DNA from: Gossypium raimondii
Taxonomy: Eukaryota; Streptophyta; Magnoliopsida; Malvales; Malvaceae
Assembly (NCBI RefSeq): GCF_025698545.1
Contig: NC_068569.1
Span: forward strand, 14,074,001-14,138,000
Reading direction: 5' to 3'
DNA length: 64,000 nucleotides
The translations under genes were made by a program, and so were the position numbers. Shown here piece after piece: positions 25,195-37,604 of the stretch. The notes under the pieces are model-generated. The model was not told where the DNA came from and made no database searches. It saw only the letters and a program-made list of their open reading frames with translations. Numbering within the stretch: position 1 is the first letter of the stretch; each line of letters opens with the position of its first letter.

Positions 25195-26090
25195 ATCAGT
25201 AGATTGTCTTGAGAACGATATCCAATTATTGTCATTGGTTTTTAGTGGAATTGGTAATCACTTGAATACTACAATTATTGGTGTGGGTGACATATGAGGA
25301 TATTTTTCATGTTTGGATTATTATAAGTTGGAATCAACTTCTGTATTGTTGCTTTATTTAAAACATAAGTTTCTATACTTGGAGTATGGAGAAGGGTGTA
25401 TGATCTAATCTAAAAGGCTTCACTTGCATAGCAAAATCACTACCTACCTACTTTTGCATAAATTTGATTTAGACAGGAAGGAAGACGATCGAAGTTCTTG
25501 TGACGAACTGATTCTACATACCCCTGCTGTCACCTGGGAATTCTCTGTTCACTATGTATGTGAAAGAGCCTGATTACAAAACACCAAGGAAACTATAATC
25601 TAGTGGCTAAGCTTCACTATGGAAACACATACGGTACTCGGAATTTTCTGTCCTAATTCCAGGAAAGCGAACTTTGCTGGTGAGGGTGAGGGTGATTGAT
25701 GAATTGGATGACCGAAGTGGCTTGTGGTTAGGGTCCCCTCCATGGTTGGGGTAAGATGAGGTAGAGCCTAACCACCACCATTTCTATTGGTTCTACCAAC
25801 CTATATTTGATTATAGTAACGTATAAAGTGGGACAGTGAAGTGAGATAGACTGGGACAAATGGGTATATCGATCGCATCAGTGCACCAACTGCAACTCGA
25901 AACGACATGGATTGAGTAATCAGAAATATAATTCACTCGCTCTGATGATTGGACCCTTCACCATTTAAAGTCCCGTGTCCCACTTGAATGCACACTTCCC
26001 CAGGCTAGGTTTCTCTTAAGACCTAAACTGCGTCATCCGCTCTTATGTTATTACTTGTTATTCTCTTCTCTGCCCTTCGTAGAATAATAC
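25195..26090. other. Spacer between the SOBER1-like gene and the next gene
   Basis: The 3' untranslated region of the SOBER1-like gene, followed by the promoter of the 26176 gene. I see no further gene. Confidence 0.5.
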
Positions 26091-26097
26091 TATAAAA
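26091..26097 (+). promoter_or_regulatory. TATA box of the 26176 gene
   Basis: TATAAAA lies 79 bases upstream of the ATG, leaving room for a leader of about 50 bases that contains CT-rich sequence. Confidence 0.65.
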
Positions 26098-26175
26098 ACC
26101 TCATTAACCCTTTATACTCAAAAGTCTCAAACTTTTTTTTCTCTCTCTGTCGCTGACTGATCATCAAAGTTGACC

Positions 26176-26808
26176 ATGAAGAAGCTCTACCGCAGAGGCA
26201 CGGTTCATCCATCACCTCTGAGCACAACCGATCATCTGTCTTTCCTTCCGGCCACCATCTTGACCCTCGTGGCTGCTCTTTCCCCGGAAGACAGGGAAGT
26301 CTTGGCCTATCTCATCTCTTGTGCTAACAACGATTTCAGCAACTTCTCATCCCACCGGAAAAACACCCAGAAACACCCGACTAAAAGAAGCATCAGCTTC
26401 AGCAGCGGCAGCGATCATGACCATCCACCTCTTTTTACCTGTGATTGTTTCAGGTGCTATATGAGCTACTGGGTCAGGTGGGACTCATCGTCCAACCGGC
26501 AGCTGATACATGAGATTATAGATGCTTTTGAAGATGGGTTAGCTCAAAGCAAGAAGACAAAGAGCAAGAAAGACAGGAAAAAGAAGAGCGGTGGAGCTGA
26601 TGGGTCTGGTGGTTCGAAACGAACCGATTTGAGCTTAGGGAAGGACGAATCATGTGACTCGAAATCGGCGGAAGCCAGTAGCAGTAGCAAAAGTTGTGGT
26701 GCTGAAGTTTGTGGGGATGACGGTGAAGAAGAAGGGACAGACAAGGGTCCGGTGAGGAGGTTCGTGAACTTCATCGGAGAGAGGATTTGGAATGTTTGGG
26801 GGCAGTGA
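26176..26808 (+). CDS. Conserved plant protein of unknown function (CDCFRCYMSYWVRWDSS motif)
   Basis: Intronless 210-residue protein starting MKKLYRRGTV. I recognise it as a plant-wide family without established function. A helical N-terminal part (about 22-50, LPATILTLVAALSPEDREVLAYLI) is followed by a Ser/His-rich linker. The signature is CDCFRCYMSYWVRWDSS (89-105) with three closely spaced cysteines, followed by NRQLIHEIIDAFEDGL (107-122). A Lys-rich stretch KKTKSKKDRKKK (126-137) may act as a nuclear localisation signal. After a low-complexity acidic/serine part the end is again ordered: RRFVNFIGERIWNVWGQ. The ATG at 26176 is chosen because the upstream in-frame triplet is TTG, not a plant start. 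A TATA box lies 79 bases upstream. Confidence 0.85.
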   Translation: MKKLYRRGTVHPSPLSTTDHLSFLPATILTLVAALSPEDREVLAYLISCANNDFSNFSSHRKNTQKHPTKRSISFSSGSDHDHPPLFTCDCFRCYMSYWVRWDSSSNRQLIHEIIDAFEDGLAQSKKTKSKKDRKKKSGGADGSGGSKRTDLSLGKDESCDSKSAEASSSSKSCGAEVCGDDGEEEGTDKGPVRRFVNFIGERIWNVWGQ

Positions 26809-29800
26809 ATTTAGACGAGAACCCCAAGAAAATAGGTGGGTTTTAACTCCAGCCGATTTTCTCTGTATTAGAGAAAGAACAATGAAATTTCTTCTATTTT
26901 TAATTAATTTTCCTTCTTTTTTGTATATTATACCCTTTTACAATGTAAAAATGGGTAGTTTGATCTTGAATCAACCATGTTTTTGTTGTTTCTTGAAGCA
27001 ACCTTTTGATATAAAAAGATTTTCTTGTTGCCCACCATTGCCAAGCTTAAGCTATCAGTTGAATACATTTGCCATAATTTGATTTTAGATTTGGTGGAAA
27101 CGAGGGATAAGACATTGATATGCTGTCTCTGCTCCGCTCTGCTTGTCCTTACAATGCCCTGAATTCTTGCATGGATATGTCGGAATTAAGTTCTGTTAAG
27201 AAATGGCAATCGATGTGGTTGGATTTTATCACTGTATTAATGTAATTAGTGTGTTTTTCTGTATGTGGTGAAGATGCCCTGCAATTGTCAACCCAACGTG
27301 TTTACTGTATTTATTTATAGTGGGTGATGCAGATTAGGTAGCAATGTTGTTGTTATCTACTTTTTAATCAATCTATTATTTTAACTTACAATAATCTCAT
27401 CATCTCTTCATTTCAATTCAATCTAACGCCGTCGGTTGCCAAGAGGGGATAGGGGTAAAAAAACAGTGGGCATGCATGCATGCATATCATGCATCACCAT
27501 GGGAGAGTGGAGGGTGAACTGAGCAGTGACTGAAAATGAAGGGCAAGAGGGGATAGGCTGAAGGTGTGGGCAATAAACGAGGTCGGCAAAAGCAAGGCTT
27601 CGATTAAAGCGAATAATATTTTTATTATTAATGTGAAGTGGGCCCCACTCACCTCTCATCCCCCCTTTTTCATTGTTGTTGTTGTTCCCTGAAGCCATTT
27701 ATTCTTTCCACAAATGTAGTAGTAATCATCAACCCTTGCCATGCCGTCATCTCCCTCTTCTTCATCGCTAAGGAATCTAAAATAAAAATAATCCTGATTT
27801 AGGTCCAAATTGAATGCGTTGGAATATTTAGAGAGAGGGAATAAGTCAAAATTCAAATTTCTGGTTCAACAAAGTTTAGTTTAGTCAAGAAAAGGGAGCA
27901 GAATATCTTTTTTGTTTTTTGGTTTGAAAATATTTGTACCGTATGGCCCCTTGCATTAAGACGATTAAATCAAGAAAAGTGGTGTCAATCACACTCAAAA
28001 GAAAGAAAAGAAGGGGACAACTGTCTCAATTCTCGGGGCGGTGACCCCTATTACCATGGCACATACATATTTCCACCCCCCTTAAACCACAATCTCTCCA
28101 CTCTGTCATTTATGTTTTGTCTCGTAGTCTTTGCAAGTATACCACGTATGAATGCCCTTAATTAACAAGGATGGTCTACTAAAGCATTTTCATTATAACC
28201 TATGGTCTTTCAAAGAATCAAAAAGGCATTTTCTAAGACTAGGGATTCTAGTATCTTACTTTGTTGAATTCATTAATGTAGTAGATCCAAAAAGAAGGGT
28301 TTAATATTAGCATCGCCCGTTGCAAGTTGCGGTTCTTGATATAAACTAAGTCGTCAGTCCTGTGACAAAATTTTGTCCTTACTACTTGGAGCTATGAATT
28401 GATGATCACTTAGGTAAGTGAGCATGAATTAGTAAATTTGACTTACGGTAGGAAATATATAAAGAGTTAGGACTGAGGATTTGTTCTACTCATGGGAGGG
28501 CCCACTATAGCTTTGAATGTCATTGGCTCGTATTTTGACTGTTATAACAAGCAAGGGGCCGAAGCTAACACGAAGTGATCAGCCTGTCGCGTTTGAATGG
28601 TAACTTTGAAAACGGGTGTGCTACAAAAGTTCATGTATAAAACTTTTTTCATTAGCAGGCGAAGCTAGCGTGTATCACCATGATTCACTATCTCTTACTT
28701 TGGTCATAGCCTTCTAATTCGAAAAAAGTCTAGTCTTCTTTCTGACTTGCTCTACAAATGATATGCGCAGAAGAAGGTTTAATAAAATGAGTGATTTTGG
28801 GATTATAATAATGGTGTAATTTCATTACCGTCAATTCCTTAAAATAGGAACGTAATATAAAAATTTGGATCAATTTTCTTTTTCTTTTTATTATTTTAAT
28901 CAATTTATACTTTTTTTCTTAAATAACGTTAAGAACTAGTTAAATATATACATACTTCCTAATAGTGAATTAGTAGAAGTACATTACACATATAATTATT
29001 TTATTTTATTTAATAATTTAATTATTAATATATTAATAATAGGTCTAATTATAATTATGATCGGTGTTACAATTGTAATCACTTTTTATAGAGTATTGTA
29101 CTTATAATTTATAAATTGTAAAAAAAGTAAAATTTATTATGATTTTATGAAAATTTAGATTAAAAATACCAAATGAATCAAACTTGGTAAAAAACAATTG
29201 GAATGTGTATTATCCATATAGGGGATCCTCCAGCTAAGAAGATCCATTGACCTGAGACGAAGAGAAAGATTTCAATTCTTCCATATTTCAGGATATACGC
29301 TAGTCACAAGTTTTAAAACTGTTTCATACCCCAAACGAGCATTAAATCATTGACCACTAATTAAGATAAAAAAACAGTCTTAGCCCGTGATTTCAATCTA
29401 TCTTTTTTAATTATTACACTTTGATAATAATTTTACTTTGTGACGTGTATTTGAAATCTTCGCTAGTTTTAATCAAAGTTATAAGAAGAATACTAATAGT
29501 GGATACATTGACAGAGTCGTGCAAAGACTTGGTCAACATACTGTTCTGTGCAATCTCCAGGTGTAGTGCAATGTGTGATTCATGTTTATGATTCAATCAC
29601 AATTTTTTTTTCCCAATATGAAGTTTTAATTTTTTCAGCCGTAATTGAAAATTGTGTGATCTTTGTTCTTCATAAGATATGCAACATAATACTGTTGTTT
29701 TGGATTAAAAGATGGAGGCCAATACCCGCCTCCATTTTCGACCATTTGAAGCATAACTAAGCAAAGTCTAATTCAAATGCATGACCCACCTTTTTTAAAA

Positions 29801-31480
29801 CAAAAAAGACTGCAAAAGTTTGTTTTAAATATTTTCATTCTTTCTTGAAGTAGCTTTAAGTTTGTTCCATTCTTTGTTTATTGTGCTACAAATTGACATC
29901 GCATGTTGGATGACTCATGTTATCCAGGGAAAAGGGAGAAAAGCCTTTGAGCCTTTGTGAGCATATAACAATTAGATTCAAGACCCAATTAACCCTTAGT
30001 CCAAAATCCTAATTTGAGCTTCTGTATTATGGATTAGGGACCCAAACATCGCATTTCCATTTGGTGGGATTCAAGGTTCCCAAAACCCTAGTTTTTGTTG
30101 TACCCTCATTAGCATAAATTATTATATTTAATACGAGTTTAAAAAAAAAAAACAAAACTTATAACCCCATTCTTTCTACTTGCTTGTCGTTTTTTGTTGA
30201 ATTTTTTCATAAATAACAACTATAAACAACAATAATACACATATATGGTACGTAGTATAGATAACGGATAAAAAATTACAAGCTATATCGCATTGTTCAC
30301 AAAAAGAGCCCAATAAAGAAAAATAATAAATTGACTACAATCACATCACCGGAATGTTCAGAAACTAAATAGAGAGGCATTACATTGATCAACCATAAAT
30401 AATTGCATCCTAATTATGCTTTCGCTAGGCCAACCCGACAATGAACTCCGGTCAATCAAATAACCATGGTCAAATCTCAAATGGCTTGTCTTTCCATTCA
30501 TCATATTGTAGTCCAATCTTTATGATCACAATAACACTGCTTTTATCATTACAAAGCCCTTTGACAACAGTTCCAAATAGGTCTAATAGCGGTATTGCCT
30601 TGATAAATTCTATATATACGCCAAAATATAACTAGAAACAAAAACTAAAGTCATCACAACTTTAAGAGAAAGCAAAGTAGAGTAGAACTAGAACCAACAT
30701 AATTTTAGATAAAATAGACCGGATTGAAACTAATAACCAAAATAAAAGGGAAAAAAGTCAAAGAAAACCGTTAAAGAGGTAGGTCGGTGCCTCCACCAAA
30801 AAAGTCAAGTTTTGGTTTGAGGAAAATTTAAGGTAGTCAATACCGTATGGAGGGGTGTACCATTTTTTAGATGGAACCAATACACATCAATATTGGTTTG
30901 TTTCAATATATAATTTCTAATTTATCGATATTTTTTAAATAAATATCTAATATATATGTATAAAAAATTAAAAGATATGAAATGAATAAGAGTAAATAAA
31001 ATTTAAATATAGATATTTATCATTTATATTATATAACTTCATAAATAAAAATTAATTATTTAACAAATTCAAAGTAAACAAAAAAATCATCTTAAATATT
31101 AGACAACAAAATTATTCACAACATGGTCATATTATCATAAATATACAGGATTGAAGCTCCATAATAGTATTCACATGAAATTCTATTCGTGAAAGCTTTT
31201 AAGGGTTTTAATTTTTCTATTTATTTGTTATAAATATTTTAATAATTGAGGATGGAGAATAAGGTTGCATAGGAATTAACCCAAGCTCTCGTACTTACAA
31301 TATAAAACTTTTAAATTAGTAGCTTCACATTTATTAAAATTTTGATCGTTAAAAGTTTAAATTTTATTTATTTATTACTATATAAGTAAAAAATAGTGAT
31401 TAAAAAATAATTAGAATTAAGAGTGTTATGATACTAACTATTATCAACCCATTGATTCATTAGTCTATCGAGTCATGACC
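26809..31480. other. Long intergenic region
   Basis: Starts with the 3' region of the 26176 gene, then 4.4 kb of AT-rich sequence. It holds a GCATGCAT run at 27470-27493. Minus-strand frames at 27856-27423 are low complexity and not convincing. The patch 28300-28760 is less AT-biased but gave no recognisable protein. Confidence 0.35.
27470..27493. repeat. (GCAT)n run with overlapping CATGCA motifs
   Basis: A short simple repeat of CATG/GCAT units, containing four CATGCA (RY-type) hexamers including one just after the run. It may be only a microsatellite. Confidence 0.5.
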
Positions 31481-32563
31481 CACATTGTAATGACCTAAAA
31501 TTCACGGGCATCGGAAAAGTACATTGTCAGGCCTCCGTCTTAATGAAATGAGTTCGAAAATAATTATTAGAAATGTTTATGAGTCTAGTAGTGAGCTTAA
31601 TTAAGTTTTAATTAGGTAAATTTAACTTAATTAAGGGTAATTAGGAAAAATGACTGAATTGAATAAAGGAAAAAGTTGAATTATAGATTAAAATAAAATA
31701 TAAAGGACCAAAATGAAAATTATGCCATTTGTCCTAATTGATATTATTGGCGGAAAATGAATTGAAAAATCTAAGAATTTTCTTAGATTTCACACATTAA
31801 TTAAGTTATTTAATTGATATTATATTATTATATTATGAAGTAAATTAAAATAAAGACAAACCTATGGTAATAAAAATATACATGTGTAATAATTATATTT
31901 GTACAATTGTCATATATTTATTTAATTACTTTTTATTTAAGTAAATAGATTTTTATTATATTAAAATATTAAATTAATAAAAATAAATAAAATAAGGACA
32001 ATTGGATGGTGATGATATGTAACACTCCTTACCCGTATTCAATACCGGAATAGGGTACGAGGCATTACCAAAACACATGCACTTGTAAACGTATTTAACC
32101 GAGTTATAAAATTTCATCTAAATTAAAACTTTCAAAATAATTAACATGCTCCTATAACATTTCACAGTATATCCTCAAAATGTTATAATCATAATAATTA
32201 GGGCTTACGAGACCCGATACATACTCATGCAATTCAATGCTTCATTTCCATTTCCTTCAATTTGCAATTTCTCATGCTCACGATTTAGATCATATCACTA
32301 GCAATTTCCATTTAATTCACGTACAATTCAATGACATCAAGTTCAACACTAATACGTATTTACCATTTAACTCAATGTTTATTGATTATACCATTCAATA
32401 ACACATTTATGAAATTCTCAATTTTGCAATGAAAATATCACTTTAGCTTGAATAACAACATCGTCCTGATATAAATACACTACCACTTATCCATTTACTT
32501 TAATTCTTTTGGGCCCATTTGTCACTTACCATCCTTAATCAAATTAGGGAATGGTTACGGAAA

Positions 32564-32990
32564 TTTGAGTACTTCACTTTCACCTTGCCATAGTATAACT
32601 ATGGTCTTACGTATGATCACTTATCACTTGTCCCTGATCAGATAAGTGTAGCTAGGCTACCACTTATCACTTTGTCACTTGATCAGATAAGTGTAGCTAA
32701 GGCTACCACTTATCACTTTCTCACTTGATCAGATAAGTGTAGCTAAGGCTAACACTTATCACTTTGTCACTTGATCAGATAAGTATAGCACTAATCACTT
32801 TTTCACTTGATCAGATAAGTATAGCACTTATCACTTTTTCACTTGATCAGATAAGTGTAGCTAAGGCTAACACTTATCACTTTGTCACTTGATCAGATAA
32901 GTATAACACTTATCACTTTTTTCCCTTGATCAGATAAGTGTAGCTAAAGCTACCACTTATCACTTTATCTCTTGATCAGAAGTACTCAAA
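32564..32990 (-). repeat. Eight-unit palindromic tandem array in solo LTR 4
   Basis: Units at 32641-32978 each begin GATAAGTG or GATAAGTA and end CTTGATCA. Five long units (about 45-46 bp) contain GATAAGTG ... CACTTATC with a GTAGCTAAGGCTAC-like loop. Three short units (about 36 bp) lack the loop centre. The array is bracketed by TTTGAGTACTT (32564-32574) and AAGTACTCAAA (32980-32990), the same inverted pair that brackets the array in solo LTR 1. Confidence 0.85.
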
Positions 32991-35217
32991 TCCGGCGTTC
33001 CGCTTAATTTGATCATTTATTCGATTTTTCACATTTTTATTTTATTCTCATTTCAAAAATGAATACATTTTATCGTACATTGTATAATTCATGGAATTAA
33101 CATTTAATCATTAAATTTCAGCCATATGAACTTATTATTTCATTATCTTTCCACACTTGTTTCTATGCACATCACACAAGATATAAGCATATCATTCAAC
33201 CATAGTTGCAAGCTAGTGTATTTAAACATAACTCTTTTTGGAACTAACCACACGATAAACCATTTCAATGCATAACTTATAAATTTAACGTGGCATAATC
33301 TAGCCACTACTTGGCCAAAGTCTAAGCATATACACCAAATATGTTAGCCAAATACACGTATAGCATAAGCATTATAAGCATGGATGACCACAACATTTAT
33401 TCATGTATCAGGCTTTCCAACATGTGTTAATTCATAAACCATTCATGACATTATTTCATGCCAAATCATATACCGAATATACCATACACACATATTATGA
33501 AACTTTTATTTTCACACATGAGCTTAAACCATGACCAATAATGCACAAATATAAGCATCATTTCTATTTCATCGTTTGTCAGTTAAAATCAAGCATATGA
33601 CCAATTATACACAAATCATTCATATATTTCCCAATTTTCCTCCTCCTCTTCTACATTCCACATCCTTAATGTGTATAACACACTTAAACAACATTAGCTA
33701 TAATTTCACTATTCACTCACATGTATATTCAAAACTGTTTATCCGAGTCAGAGTCACTAAATTATTTTTATCCGGAGCTACAGAGCTCCAAATTAAGATC
33801 CGTTAATTTTCTCTGAAACTAGACTCACATATCTTCATACCATAAAATTTTCAGAATTTTTGGTTTAGCCAAATAATACAGTTTATTCTTTAAAATTTCC
33901 CCTGTTTCGCTGTTTGACAGTTCCGACCACTCTTCACTAAAAATTAATTATCTCATTGTATAGAATTCAGATGATGTTTTCGTTTGTTTCTTCTAAAAAT
34001 AGACTCATTAAGGATTCTAACCATATAAATTATAACTCATAATAATTTTCGTACAATTTTTAATGATTTTCCAAAATCAGAACAGGGGAACCCGAATTCA
34101 TTCTGACCTTGTCTCACAAAATCTATTATATCTCATGATTTACAATTTCATTCCTTACACCGTTTCTTTTATAAGAAACTAGATTCAATAAGCTTTAGTT
34201 TCATATTTTATTAATCCTCTAATTCAATCTCTACAATTTTTGGTGATTTTTCAAAGTTACACTACTGCTGTTGTCCAAAACTGCTTTAGTGCAAAATATT
34301 GATTTCCATTTTGCCCCAAATTTCACAGTTTATACAATTCGGTCCTTTCTCAATTAACCCCTCAATTAATCTAATTTTCTCAATTAATACTTTAACTAGA
34401 CATTATAAGTTGTTACACAACTATTGAAATTCAGAATTTACACATATAACTCTATCTTCAAACTCTTTTACTATTAGGTCCCAAACATTCACTTTCTATT
34501 CAATTCTTTCAATAAAATCAACATATGAACAATTTAAAGTTCTAATTTCATGATAAATCATCATATAATTCCAGCACATATTCATATCAACTTTCAACTT
34601 CTTTCATAAAATCAAAAACTAATGAATTTAACAAGTGGGCCTAGTTGTAAAAGTCATAGAAATACAAAAATTTCAAGAAATAGTCAAGAATTGAACTTAC
34701 TTGTAATAAAAATATGAAGAACCAGCTTTAAGAAGCCCTTCCATGGTGTTTTAGCTGATGAGAATTCAGAAAAATGAAGAGAAATCTAGATAATTCCTCT
34801 TTGGTCCTAACTTTATTAAGCAAATTTTGCAATATTCCAATTTTGCCCTTAATTCTTCTTACTTTCTTGCTGATTTCATGCCTTTGCCGTCCAGCCCAAA
34901 TAGACCTTGGGTATATTTTCCTTTTAAGCCCTCTTCCTTTTATCATTTAAGCTATTTAATCATTTCCCAAAATTTTACATTTGTTACAATTTAGTCCTTT
35001 TTTGTTCAATTAATTATCGGAACTTTAAAATTTCTTAACGAAACTTTAATACTAACTTTTTAACACTCCATAAATATTTATAAAAATGTTTATGGCTCGG
35101 TTTAAAATCCCCGAGGTCTTGATACCTCATTTCGATTCTAATTATTTTAATATTTATTTCTAGTGCACTATTCACTATTTTAAAAATTTTCCTAACTTCA
35201 CATTTAACTTATACTTA

Positions 35218-35373
35218 CTAAATTAATAATATTTTATACCCATTTGTCGAATTTAGTGATCTCGAATCACCGTTCCGACACCTCTGAAAATTCAGGCCAT
35301 TACATTTTTTTTCTCGTCGGATTTGTGGTCCCAAAACCACTGTTCCGACTAGGCCTAAAATCGGGCTATTACA
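35218..35373 (-). repeat. Duplicated LTR 5' terminus
   Basis: Reading the minus strand from 35373, the LTR start TGTAATAGCCCGATTTTAG is followed, after a run of A, by a second diverged start TGTAATGGCCTGAATTTTC (from about 35304). Both copies continue with a CGGAAC-GTG segment and an ACCAC- or ATCAC-type palindrome arm. Confidence 0.65.
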
Positions 35374-36461
35374 TGATAATAGACAAGTGTAAAATATATG
35401 TGTACAAATGTAATATAAATATTTATTATTAAATAGATATTTATTATAAAAATTATTATTATAACTATCATTAAAATAATAAAGTAAATAAATATAAAAG
35501 AATAAAGAAACTAAAAGAATAAAAGAAAGAAATGAAGGAGAAAAGAAACAGAGAAGCATTCGAATAGGGAGAAAGAAAAGGGAAAGAAAAGAAAAAGGGG
35601 AAAATTCAGGTTTTAAAGTTTGGAGTTTAAATTGGTAAATCAATCAAGTTCTTTTTACTTAATTTTGATATTTTAGATGCTTGAGAATAAAGTTTTGTTG
35701 AAATTAAGTTGAGGTTTTGGAAGTTTTTAGGTTTTTTGAACATAGTTCATGTTGAACAAAATAATGAATTAGGGGTTTAATTGAATGAATTTCAAGATAG
35801 ATTTGAAAAAGGGATTGAATTGTAAAGTAAGTTATAAGTTTTACATGGTAGGGATTAAATTAAAAGAAGTTTAAAATTAGGGTTTTAATATGAACATTGA
35901 ATAGTTAAGTTGAATATGGCAAGATATTAAGTAGAAATGAAGTGTGAACTGAGTTAGAAAAGTAAATGAGTTAATTAGGATTAAATTGGAATTAAGGTAT
36001 AAATTGAAAAGAGATTCAGTAAATTGTTGTAAATTAGTGCTGTAATTAATAATGTAAATTGTTATTATTTTCGTAGCTAACAAAGAACCCGAGGCATCGG
36101 CAACGAAAGGAAAGGAGAAAGCTATCAAGGACTAAAATGAGAAATTCACGGTTTGTATTACTATAATTCAAACTACTATTTATTAAATGTTATATTTAAA
36201 TTTATGTGTATGGTAAGTAAAATTTTAAGGTAGGTATCAATATTGAAATTAATGAAATCGAGATGAAGTATGATTATGTATGAATATTTGATAGTTTATT
36301 GTTGGAAAGTGGAAAACTGTATTGAATTGAATTGTACATTGAAAGTGAAATTGAAATTGAGAAAGTGATTTGAATACCCTATTAACTAATCGGGCTTAGT
36401 CGGATATAGTTGGCATGCCATAGGATTGGAAGAGTACGGGAATTTATTGGCTTTGTCGATC

Positions 36462-36579
36462 AGGCACTATATGTGTTGTATTAGGCACCATATGTGTCGT
36501 TTCAGGCACTTTATGTGTTGTATACTGCTTTTGATATGTTGATCAGGTACTGAGTACCGATTTAGGTACAATGTGCCGT
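36462..36579 (+). repeat. Short palindromic tandem repeat in solo LTR 3
   Basis: Three 20-21-bp units of the type AGGCACTATATGTGTTGTAT, then two AGGTAC units (GGTACTGAGTACC and GGTACAATGTGCC). Each is an imperfect palindrome. Confidence 0.6.
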
Positions 36580-37604
36580 ATTGGTGTGTTTGGTTGGAAT
36601 CCATGTATTCGCCAAGGCTTGGGTTTCTTAATAGGGTGAATAATCGAAATATGAGAATTGAATAAATTTGGTTGATCATACGACTGAAAGTATAAGAAAT
36701 AAATTGTTAGTCGAATTGTGAGATTTGAAAGCATGAACCTAAGGTTCATGAATTGATCAAATTCAAGTCATTAATATATGATATTGTTGATGAATTATTA
36801 TATATGAAATATGAAACTGAATGTAAATTAGTTTTTATGAGTTATAAATTTTACACGTTTAATGTTATATGATTAATATTTATAATTCATTAAAGTTATA
36901 TAGTTTGAATTATGGTAATACCACTGAGTGTGAAATACTCAACGTTCGGCTGTTTTCGTGCGTAGGTCAGTAGAAATCAAAGGACCCGATTCAACGTCCA
37001 GATCAATCCCGACTTCAGAGACAATTTGGTGATGTAATCTTTCTTTTGGTAAAAGTGGCATGTACTTAGGTATTATATATAAATTATGTACTTAATTAAG
37101 TCTTGTAACTTTGGTTGTAAAATGATGTCTAATATGGATTATAAGTATGAAATGAAATAATATGACATATTTGGTAAATGTGGCATGAAACTAAAATGGA
37201 AATAAATGAAATTATTATTTCAATTAAAAATTATTTATGAATGATCAAGTAGATAATTTGTTAAATTAATGTTGTAGGCATAATTAGGCATGTTTGAGTA
37301 TGGAGATGGATAGGTTGTTATATTAGTTGCAAGTTGGTTGTGGTTTGAATTTGCAGGGAAGGTTAGTTAATTATAAATGGGTTATATTGAGTTTTTTTTT
37401 TAATTTTTGGAGCACTCGAACAAGTCCCGATTCACTTCTAATACGTATTCTGAGTCTCGAAGGTTCATGAAAGGGACTAAATCATTAAATTATAAAATGT
37501 ATGTTATTTATTTGTGAATTTAATCGTAAATTACCCAATATGTTCGGTAATACCTCGTAACCCTATTTCGACGACGGTATGAGGTTAAAGGGTGTTACAC
37601 ACAC

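Larger units (their letters stand above)
32013..35378 (-). mobile_element. Solo LTR 4, nested (32018-35373), target duplication TGATA
   Basis: A 3,356-bp LTR inserted in reverse orientation in solo LTR 3. On the plus strand it starts TGTAACACTCC at 32018 and ends CTATTACA at 35373; exact TGATA copies flank it (32013-32017, 35374-35378). Read on the minus strand it begins TGTAATAGCCCG, like solo LTR 1. It holds an eight-unit palindromic array (32641-32978). Its 5' end (minus sense) is duplicated in tandem with divergence. No internal retroelement genes are seen. Confidence 0.9.
31481..37604 (+). mobile_element. Solo LTR 3 (31486-37599), host of a nested LTR
   Basis: Starts TGTAATGACC at 31486 and ends GGGTGTTACA at 37599. 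Flanking 5-mers are CACAT (31481-31485) and CACAC (37600-37604), a target duplication with one mismatch. Removing the nested LTR and one copy of its duplication leaves about 2,753 bp, a size close to the other LTRs. It is related at both ends to solo LTR 2. No coding domain is present. A small frame at 36128-35877 and others here are chance. Confidence 0.75.

Noticed and set aside
27423-27856. Two adjoining minus-strand frames
   Set aside because: Asn/Gly/Tyr-rich and low complexity; they do not join by plausible splice sites and match no known protein.
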